In this document: positions 1 through 4,708 of the stretch, in pieces | Position numbering within the stretch: position 1 is the stretch's first letter | How the letters are laid out: the number at the start of each line of letters is the position of its first letter | Source: Candidatus Woesearchaeota archaeon | Lineage (GTDB): Archaea; Nanobdellota; Nanobdellia; Woesearchaeales; SKIA01 | Direction of reading: 5' to 3' | DNA: 7,447 nucleotides | NCBI GenBank assembly: GCA_007116645.1 | Contig: SKIA01000003.1 | Span: 1 to 7,447 of the forward strand | Translations under genes and position numbers: made by a program | Notes under the pieces: generated by a model | Databases searched by the model: none | Seen by the model: only the letters and a program-made list of their open reading frames with translations | Told to the model about the DNA's origin: nothing

Positions 1-57
1 AATACTAATTTTTCCCAGCAAACACACAGTTCTCAATAGCACCAGCACCCCACTCAT
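1..57 (-). CDS. possible start of a further leftward gene (partial, runs off the window)
   Basis: An ATG at 55-57 on the minus strand opens a frame that stays open for all 19 codons to the window edge. It encodes MSGVLVLLRTVCLLGKISI, which is hydrophobic and could be the beginning of a signal peptide or membrane segment. It begins 14 nt after the stop of the 689-aa gene, a spacing that would suit an operon. No ribosome binding site or convincing TATA-like box precedes it. Nineteen open codons can easily occur by chance, so this is only a candidate. Confidence 0.22.
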   Translation of the reverse strand, partial: MSGVLVLLRTVCLLGKISI

Positions 58-71
58 TCTAACACGTGTAA

Positions 72-2141
72 CTATTGAATTTCTTTACCTGTCTGTGGGT
101 TTCGTCCAGTTCGTGCAGTTTCTTCATTAGTGAGTTTCTCCTCACCCATGCCAAGAATATCTACTTCCTCGCCATTTTCACGGGTAGGAATCCCATCACC
201 ATCATCATCTACGTCGAGCGCGTCAATAATGCCTTCGCGCACCAGAGCGTCGTCATTATTCGCATGTCCTTCACAAGCATCACCCATACTTGCACCAAAT
301 GGTTGGCAAGTCCCATCAGGGCAGAGGATTTGTCCATCTAAGCATGGAGCGTTATTCATAGCAGCAACGTCACCGTCTTGGTGCTGCGGACAATCAGCCA
401 ATGATTGAACCATCGTCCCATCAGGACAGTATTCAAAGTCTGCTTGCGCATTCACACTTTTTGACAGATCAGCACCAGCCTTAAATTTTGGATTGTTATC
501 CTTGGCTGCCAAAAAACTCCACCATGGCCTTCTCGTTTCTTCCGTACCATCTTCATGAACGGTTGTTTTACTGGTTGCTTGGACTCGTAAAAATCCAAAG
601 AGCCTCATTTCTTCTTCGTGCTCGACTTCAACGATGTTGCGCTCTTCATCATAACGGATTGATCGAACTCGTTCATTCTCGCTCGCAAGTAATGCAACTG
701 CAAGACCAAAGTCTGCACCGCGCAGTTCTGATTGGTTTCTGAGATACTCGCGGATACCATCCCGGTCTTCGCCAGTTAGGTTTCTTGGTGAGACTCCGCG
801 AGCAAGTAATGGAGTTGCTTTATCTGCAGCAGTTCTGCTTGCAATGTCTCGATGAATAACAGCATCGTCTCTTCTCAGTTGCTCTCGACACACACCACCA
901 TCACAGTGCCTTGCCACCTCAGCCACACATCGATCCTCTCGGCAGTGCTCAGCAGCACTCACAACGCATCTATCATCACCGCAACGAGCAGCAATTCCGA
1001 CTACGCAACTGTCATCAGTACAGTCTTGTGAGCGCAGCTCTCGCCCGTCTTCAAGCATTATCTCTCCGCTAACATCCACTGTAGCGCCTGGTCTGACGTC
1101 TGAATCAACATCATCACAGTCATTGCCAACACATGCTGTGCTTCCAAAGTCTGTTTTTGCCGTTTGTCGATGCTTTGAAAAACGCGCTTCGGTTTCGCCA
1201 CCATCACGAGCCGTTCCCCAACACCACAAGTCGTCTTGGCGAGCAGTACATGTTGTTTGTGTTGCATCAATAAACGTGAATAAAGCAAGGCTTCCGTCCG
1301 CTCCTTCGCAACGGATTGTTCCTCTCATCTCCGCACATCGCACATCTGCTCCAAGGTCCCATACCACGTCTGTAACACCGTCAAGGCCTAGTGCCATGTC
1401 AGGTGTTGGGAAATCAACTGAGAACCGTGCTGCCATTGTTGGACCATCTGTTCGTTCGACGTGGACTTCAATTGGACATCCAGTTTCTGGACATCGCTGC
1501 ATCTTTAAGTCTTGTATGCTTACTTTTCCCATTCCCCCTCCATGAACGCTGGTAATCATGTCTGGCGCTACGATTCCATCAAGCCCGCTTGCTGTGCGTC
1601 CTTGTGGTTTGTATGTAATCTCTATTTTCCCAAAGTCTCCTACGCGTTCTACAACATCGCCAATTCCGTCACTGTCAGAATCAAGATCTCCGGTGCGTTC
1701 CACTCTATCCGGAATTCCGTCTCCGTCTGAGTCAAGGTCTAAATAGTCATTAACAAGAGCAAGTAATCGTTCTTCAAGCATAAGCGCTTCTCGGCACACA
1801 TCATCTCGGCATCGTGAGAGCACGTCAATATCAGCGCGTACAATGGTTTGTACTTCTAACATGCTACTGCGAGCAACACCACGGTTTTGTTGCGCGACAT
1901 GCGTTAGTTCGTGCCTTTTATCTGCGTTAGCGCGTACTTGCCTGCACACATCCGTTTCGCACCGATCAAGTGCTCGTTTGATTTGTGAAATAGTATCATC
2001 TATTGAGGAAAGCTCACCGTATCCGTCTGCATCAGCATCAACCCAAGCAGTTGTTGCTGCCCGCCTCTCGTCTGCAATAACCAGCGGGGCAAATAACAGT
2101 GTCGCAACCAAGAAGAATGATAAGATGTGTGGTGCTCTCAT
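72..2141 (-). CDS. secreted Cys-rich calcium-binding-repeat protein with an HU-arm-like C-terminal tail
   Basis: Residues 1-23 look like a Sec signal peptide (hydrophobic core 7-22, likely cleavage after Ala23), so the 689-aa product should be exported; no C-terminal membrane anchor is seen. Acidic thrombospondin type 3-like runs lie at 35-43 (DADADGYGE), 135-145 (DLDSDGDGIPD), 152-162 and 643-652 (DVDDDGDGIP). A DCDD...RPGA stretch at 341-353 matches the putative metal-binding motif of MopE-type proteins. There are 26 cysteines, 16 of them in eight CX4C pairs (61/66, 111/116, 217/222, 337/342, 374/379, 387/392, 400/405, 413/418), then two CX8C pairs and a C-terminal CPDGTC segment, suggesting many disulfides. 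HELTHVAQQ (77-85) lies in a predicted helical region between the first two pairs. The last 14 residues match the HU DNA-binding arm. No enzymatic family is recognised. The start is supported by the signal peptide and a TATA-like box 22-29 nt upstream. A role as a surface, adhesion or metal-holding protein is inference. Confidence 0.9.
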   Translation of the reverse strand: MRAPHILSFFLVATLLFAPLVIADERRAATTAWVDADADGYGELSSIDDTISQIKRALDRCETDVCRQVRANADKRHELTHVAQQNRGVARSSMLEVQTIVRADIDVLSRCRDDVCREALMLEERLLALVNDYLDLDSDGDGIPDRVERTGDLDSDSDGIGDVVERVGDFGKIEITYKPQGRTASGLDGIVAPDMITSVHGGGMGKVSIQDLKMQRCPETGCPIEVHVERTDGPTMAARFSVDFPTPDMALGLDGVTDVVWDLGADVRCAEMRGTIRCEGADGSLALFTFIDATQTTCTARQDDLWCWGTARDGGETEARFSKHRQTAKTDFGSTACVGNDCDDVDSDVRPGATVDVSGEIMLEDGRELRSQDCTDDSCVVGIAARCGDDRCVVSAAEHCREDRCVAEVARHCDGGVCREQLRRDDAVIHRDIASRTAADKATPLLARGVSPRNLTGEDRDGIREYLRNQSELRGADFGLAVALLASENERVRSIRYDEERNIVEVEHEEEMRLFGFLRVQATSKTTVHEDGTEETRRPWWSFLAAKDNNPKFKAGADLSKSVNAQADFEYCPDGTMVQSLADCPQHQDGDVAAMNNAPCLDGQILCPDGTCQPFGASMGDACEGHANNDDALVREGIIDALDVDDDGDGIPTRENGEEVDILGMGEEKLTNEETARTGRNPQTGKEIQ
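75..116 (-). other. HU/IHF beta-arm-like motif at the C-terminus of the 689-aa protein
   Basis: Residues 676-689 read ARTGRNPQTGKEIQ. In HU and IHF proteins the segment RTGRNPQTGKEI forms the flexible beta-ribbon arm whose proline intercalates into DNA. Here it is followed directly by a TAG stop. The rest of the HU fold (N-terminal helices and the strands after the arm) is absent. The match is seen directly; that it binds DNA is inference. Confidence 0.7.
888..1022 (-). repeat. four tandem 13-residue CX4C repeats (39-nt unit) in the 689-aa gene
   Basis: First cysteines fall at residues 374, 387, 400 and 413, exactly 13 apart, and each has a partner five positions later (379, 392, 405, 418). 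The consensus is C-x-x-D-x-C followed by seven mostly Val/Ala/Arg residues ending in Arg or His before the next Cys. The units are diverged in sequence but the phase is perfect. Related CX4C pairs occur singly at 61, 111, 217 and 337. Confidence 0.8.
1083..1121 (-). other. MopE-like putative metal-binding motif in the 689-aa protein
   Basis: Residues 341-353 read DCDDVDSDVRPGA. This is the D-C-D-D-x-D...P-G-A pattern of the putative metal-binding motif found in repeats of MopE-like and other secreted proteins. Its cysteine, Cys342, also belongs to a CX4C pair with Cys337. Only one copy is present. Confidence 0.65.
1635..1739 (-). repeat. two acidic thrombospondin type 3-like calcium-binding units
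   Basis: Residues 135-151 (DLDSDGDGIPD then RVERTG) and 152-169 (DLDSDSDGIGD then VVERVGD) are two adjacent copies of a unit of about 17 residues. The DxDxDGxxD pattern is typical of calcium-loaded loops in bacterial and archaeal surface proteins. Further single copies lie at residues 35-43 and 643-652 of the same protein, placing such loops near both ends. Confidence 0.75.
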
Positions 2142-2162
2142 GCGATTTGTAAAGTATTATCC

Positions 2163-2170
2163 TTAATAAA
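2163..2170 (-). promoter_or_regulatory. TATA-like box for the 689-aa secreted protein
   Basis: TTTATTAA on the minus strand covers -29 to -22 relative to the ATG at 2141. This is where an archaeal TATA box would lie for a leaderless transcript. No Shine-Dalgarno sequence is present between it and the start. It lies in the 45-nt gap after the 75-aa gene. Confidence 0.5.
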
Positions 2171-2186
2171 GTCAACGCGTAGGTTT

Positions 2187-2414
2187 TTAAGCGATGAAAA
2201 ACAGCACGATGGCGATAAGAGCCACTATTATGCCTGCTCCAACGAGAAGGTATCCAAGCTGTTGATGATGTTTTGCACTTAAGAACTCTGTTCTGTATAA
2301 TATTGATTCGCGAATATGGCTTTCTGGGTATCCTGATTGCGTAAGAGAAGTCCGTATTTGTTCTTCTGACGCACCTCTGCCGATTGCGTCATTTAGCCAT
2401 TGCTCAAGCCCCAT
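2187..2414 (-). CDS. 75-aa single-pass membrane protein with helical N-terminal motif
   Basis: The product has a soluble N-terminus of about 50 residues and one hydrophobic helix at about 53-75 (LGYLLVGAGIIVALIAIVLFFIA) that runs to the very end, as in tail-anchored proteins. Residues 5-40 follow the pattern of a short three-helix domain: QWLNDAIGRGASEEQIRTSL, then a turn at SGYPESHI, then a third helix. The G-x-S-x-x-x-I...L...G-[YW]-x-x-x-x-I layout recalls UBA-like helical modules and occurs in many small archaeal and Patescibacteria membrane proteins; this resemblance is from memory and not tested. No catalytic residues or cysteines are visible. The gene lies 32 nt after the 136-aa membrane-protein gene and 45 nt before the secreted-protein gene, all on the same strand. 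Function is unknown; anchoring or scaffolding at the membrane is a guess. Confidence 0.75.
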   Translation of the reverse strand: MGLEQWLNDAIGRGASEEQIRTSLTQSGYPESHIRESILYRTEFLSAKHHQQLGYLLVGAGIIVALIAIVLFFIA

Positions 2415-2436
2415 ACTAATATAGCTTGCTGAGAAG

Positions 2437-2444
2437 TTCTTAAA
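2437..2444 (-). promoter_or_regulatory. possible TATA-like box for the 75-aa membrane protein
   Basis: TTTAAGAA on the minus strand lies at -30 to -23 from the ATG at 2414, the same spacing as the other boxes in the window. It is a weaker match to the archaeal TTTATATA consensus. The gene could instead be transcribed with the upstream 136-aa gene. Confidence 0.35.
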
Positions 2445-2446
2445 CC

Positions 2447-2857
2447 TTACGCAAAGAGTACCAGCAAGAGTCCGTTAAGAATGATGTTTACTGCTAAAAA
2501 ACTCATAAAGCGTGGCCCGAGCATTCCAGCAAAGAACGCTATGGTGACCGAAAGCACGTAATACACGATAAGCCCTGCCCAAGACGACCACATCGCAACA
2601 AATACTGCAAAGAATGCCGCTACTGCGATAATCCATGCTGTGGACCAATTCTCCAGTTCTATAATAAGCTGCAGTCCTACCGCTGCCATCATCACACTTA
2701 CTGATCCTGACCATGCGACTACAAATGGTAAGATGTCAAGTCCTGGAATGCGCAGCGTGCTCTTGTTTCCAAGTACTAAGAACATGTTTACGAATGCGAG
2801 AGTAAAACCTATCATGAATTTTGTGAGTGTGAATTCCGTAATAAACGTATCCAACAC
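2447..2857 (-). CDS. 136-aa multi-pass membrane protein of unknown function
   Basis: Nearly the whole 136-aa product is hydrophobic, with about five predicted membrane helices: residues 14-30, 43-66, 73-90, 94-112 and 117-135. The loop at 31-42 (NKSTLRIPGLDI) carries two basic residues and is the only sizeable one after the first helix. A second short basic point is PRF at 115-117. There is no signal peptide beyond the first helix, no conserved motif I can name and no cysteine. The first codon used here is GTG at 2855-2857, because the frame is closed by TGA five codons upstream. The first ATG is Met15 (2813-2815), just before the first helix, and would also give a sensible protein. The gene diverges from xerA across 29 bp and is followed by the 75-aa membrane-protein gene. 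Function is unknown. Confidence 0.75.
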   Translation of the reverse strand: MLDTFITEFTLTKFMIGFTLAFVNMFLVLGNKSTLRIPGLDILPFVVAWSGSVSVMMAAVGLQLIIELENWSTAWIIAVAAFFAVFVAMWSSWAGLIVYYVLSVTIAFFAGMLGPRFMSFLAVNIILNGLLLVLFA

Positions 2858-2858
2858 G

Positions 2859-2866
2859 TATATATA
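2859..2866 (+). promoter_or_regulatory. TATA box of xerA, symmetric and possibly bidirectional
   Basis: TATATATA lies inside the perfect palindrome GTATATATAC (2858-2867). It covers -28 to -21 from the xerA ATG at 2887, right for a leaderless transcript. Because it reads the same on both strands, it could also place a leftward start near 2835. That start is inside the GTG-initiated 136-aa frame but about 20 nt before its Met15. Confidence 0.6.
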
Positions 2867-2886
2867 CTCTCAGCTGTATTCGCATA

Positions 2887-3657
2887 ATGATGAATCGTCT
2901 TGTTGCAGAAATGACGCTCAGAGGACTTTCTGAGCACACCCAAAAAGCGTATGTGCGCTACGTAGATGCTTTTTCTAAGACACTTTCTAAAGCTCCTGAA
3001 AGTGTCACAAAAGACGATGTCAAATTGTTCTTGGCTGAGTTGATTGCTGATGGGAAAAGCCCTTCCACGATCAATCTCGCACGCTCAGCAGTGCTTTTTT
3101 ATCTTAATGAGGTGCTTGAGCTTGGTATTACCAGTGTTCGCGCCCCAAAGATCCCTAAGAAGCATCCTGTGCATTTAACTCAAGACGAGGTCGCGCGTTT
3201 AATTGAGTCTGCGCCTACCGAGCAGACGCGCTTGATGATTCAATTATTATACGCTGCGGGCCTTCGTGTTTCTGAACTTGTAAAATTGCGCTATGAAGAC
3301 ATTCAGGACGGCACAGTGCATGTGCGTTCAGGTAAAGGGCAAAAAGATCGCATCACTATCTTGCCTGAATCGCTTGCAAAACAACTCACAGGCCAAGGAG
3401 CAGTGTTTGGTGATGGTACCATGACCACGCGTAACGTCCAGCAGGCCGTCAAGAACGCTGCTGAAGTTGCTGGGCTTACAAAGCACGTTACTCCGCATGT
3501 CTTGCGGCATTCGTTTGCAACGCATCTGTTAGAGCAAGGAACCGATATTCGTGTTATTCAGGAGTTGCTCGGACATTCTAATTTGCAGACCACTCAGATT
3601 TACACGCACGTGTCTCGTGATACTCTAAGGAATGTAAAAAGCCCGTTGGAAAAGTAG
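2887..3657 (+). CDS. xerA: XerA-like tyrosine recombinase
   Basis: This is a tyrosine site-specific recombinase of the XerC/XerD/XerA type, which cuts and rejoins DNA through a 3'-phosphotyrosine intermediate. Such enzymes resolve chromosome dimers at dif-like sites. Residues 1-80 form the SAM-like core-binding domain (SEHTQKAYVRYVDAF) and 95-250 the catalytic domain. All six catalytic positions are visible: Arg127 (AAGLRVSEL), Lys150 (SGKG), His204 and Arg207 (HVLRHSFATHL), His230 (LLGHSNLQTTQ) and the nucleophile Tyr239 (IYTH). At 256 aa it is shorter than bacterial XerC/D (about 300 aa) and ends NVKSPLEK, resembling archaeal XerA. There are two adjacent ATGs (2887 and 2890); the first fits the TATA box spacing. 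The neighbours are not phage genes, no attachment site is seen, and the catalytic set is complete, which favours a housekeeping enzyme over an element integrase. Confidence 0.93.
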   Translation: MMNRLVAEMTLRGLSEHTQKAYVRYVDAFSKTLSKAPESVTKDDVKLFLAELIADGKSPSTINLARSAVLFYLNEVLELGITSVRAPKIPKKHPVHLTQDEVARLIESAPTEQTRLMIQLLYAAGLRVSELVKLRYEDIQDGTVHVRSGKGQKDRITILPESLAKQLTGQGAVFGDGTMTTRNVQQAVKNAAEVAGLTKHVTPHVLRHSFATHLLEQGTDIRVIQELLGHSNLQTTQIYTHVSRDTLRNVKSPLEK

Positions 3658-3686
3658 TTACTAATTAGTGGTTAAAATACATAATG

Positions 3687-3694
3687 TTTATATA
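3687..3694 (+). promoter_or_regulatory. canonical archaeal TATA box for the 329-aa repeat protein
   Basis: TTTATATA exactly matches the common archaeal TATA consensus. It lies at -30 to -23 from the ATG at 3717, so transcription should begin at or beside the start codon. It sits in the 59-nt gap after xerA, showing that the downstream gene need not depend on the xerA promoter. A 10-nt palindrome, ACTAATTAGT (3660-3669), lies 17 nt upstream of it. Confidence 0.65.
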
Positions 3695-3716
3695 GTTTCA
3701 TACCCTTTAGGAATAC

Positions 3717-4706
3717 ATGAAAGACTATACTCGACGTTGGGAAAAGATTGCTGCCGGAGAAACATTCACTCTTAAGGACCGCGCACTCGAACTCGTGGAC
3801 CACACAAGTGCCACAGTAGGAGCCATCAATGTAGGTCGAGTAGCAAGGAATACAGGGCTTGCAGCGCTTGCTGTAGGTGCTCTTGCGGTTGCAAGCGACA
3901 ATGTTCATGTCGGTAACGTTACTCTTGAAGACCCTAAAGGAACACATATCGTTCTGGGTAATGCTCACGTTCAAGGAGACGAAACATATTTACTACCAAG
4001 CAATGTAGTAGCGATTAGCTTTTCACCAGAGCTCACTCAAGAAGGCGTTCATAAAGGAAGCCTTGCTGCATACGGATTAGGCGCTAAAACCGTTGTTGAC
4101 GGAACCGTGGCAGGCGACGCAAAAAGTCGCGGCTTATTCAGTGCACGCACCGAAATAGGCGAAAACAGCATTGCTCGTGGAGCATACGCAGCAGGAGTAT
4201 TTTCCGCAAGAATAGACAATGAAGGTCTTATTGAGCGCGTAGCAAAAGCATATGGTATCTCTGCCCGTACATCAGGTAGCGACAATGTTGGCAGACACAC
4301 TAAAGCAACAGGTCTTCGCACACACCTTGGCGAAAATACTGGCTGGGGTGCGCAAGAGTATTTACGACAAGAACCAAGCAATCTCGAGAGAGGATTGCGC
4401 ACAGTTAATGACGCCGCTCATAATGCAGGACAGAACATCAAGCGAGGAACTGAAATGGTTGGCGACGTCATCTACGACATTCCTAATGACGCTGCTGAAG
4501 CTCTTTGGAGACTTCGCGAAGGAACTGCTGAATCATGGGATCGAACGCGAGAAGCAATTACAGACGCGAGCGGCAAAATCAAATACGCTCCAGGAACACT
4601 CAAGGACACAGGTGCTGCTGTACTAACAGCACCAGCACGTTTCACTGAGCACCTTCGCAACGAAGTATATAATCCACAGCGTTCACTTGAGCGTACAGAG
4701 AAGTAA
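3717..4706 (+). CDS. 329-aa protein with a Gly/Ala-rich 20-residue repeat array
   Basis: No named family is recognised. Residues 1-60 are helical, ending in a short Ala/Gly/Leu/Val-rich stretch (47-60) that is too short and weak for a sure membrane helix; no signal peptide is seen. Residues 61-107 look beta-rich. Residues 117-212 form about five imperfect repeats of 19-21 residues, with the key glycine at 120, 139, 160, 180 and 199 (GLGAKT, GLFSART, GVFSARI, GISART, GLRTHL). Such spacing suggests a beta-solenoid or a beta-roll of the YadA-head kind. Residues 215-329 are charged and probably helical (ALWRLREGTAESWDRTREAI), with a Pro-containing stretch near 290-308. There are no cysteines, which fits a cytoplasmic protein. 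The start follows a strong TATA box and is probably leaderless. The stop is 2 nt from the stop of the convergent 650-aa gene. A structural or filament-like role is possible but unproven. Confidence 0.8.
   Translation: MKDYTRRWEKIAAGETFTLKDRALELVDHTSATVGAINVGRVARNTGLAALAVGALAVASDNVHVGNVTLEDPKGTHIVLGNAHVQGDETYLLPSNVVAISFSPELTQEGVHKGSLAAYGLGAKTVVDGTVAGDAKSRGLFSARTEIGENSIARGAYAAGVFSARIDNEGLIERVAKAYGISARTSGSDNVGRHTKATGLRTHLGENTGWGAQEYLRQEPSNLERGLRTVNDAAHNAGQNIKRGTEMVGDVIYDIPNDAAEALWRLREGTAESWDRTREAITDASGKIKYAPGTLKDTGAAVLTAPARFTEHLRNEVYNPQRSLERTEK
4065..4352 (+). repeat. five diverged 19-21-residue repeats in the 329-aa protein
   Basis: The units begin near residues 117, 136, 157, 177 and 196 and share the core [small]-x-x-G-[LVI]-x-S-A-R-[TI] followed by a Gly/Asp/Asn-rich turn (IGEN, DNEG, GSDN, LGEN). 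The first and last units are weaker, which is usual for caps of a repeat fold. The DNA is diverged enough that the repeats show mainly at protein level. Confidence 0.6.
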
Positions 4707-4708
4707 GT

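Noticed and set aside
62..69. ACACGTGT palindrome beside the stop of the secreted-protein gene
   Set aside because: It is only eight bases long, has no loop, and no T-run follows it on the minus strand, so it does not support a terminator or operator.
1123..1545. 140-codon open frame on the plus strand
   Set aside because: It is fully antisense to the well-supported secreted-protein gene, is Ser/Pro/Arg-rich as expected from the opposite strand of that gene, and shows no domain or start signal.
72..2141. a contractile injection system based on the DUF4157-like motif
   Set aside because: No sheath, tube, baseplate or AAA+ ATPase gene is present in the window; one short motif is not enough.
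2142..2186. possible dif-like recombination site for XerA in the AT-rich gaps
   Set aside because: No 28-bp site with two inverted arms around a 6-bp centre could be found in this gap or in 2415-2446, 2858-2886 or 3658-3716.
2887..3657. xerA as the integrase of a mobile element
   Set aside because: No att-like direct repeats, tRNA, capsid, replication or partition genes are nearby, and the protein resembles housekeeping XerA in size and motifs.
4049..4402. 117-codon minus-strand frame and the 124-codon plus-strand frame at 4252-4626
   Set aside because: Both overlap the 329-aa gene in other frames. That gene has a strong TATA box, repeat structure and a sensible start; the shadows have none of these.
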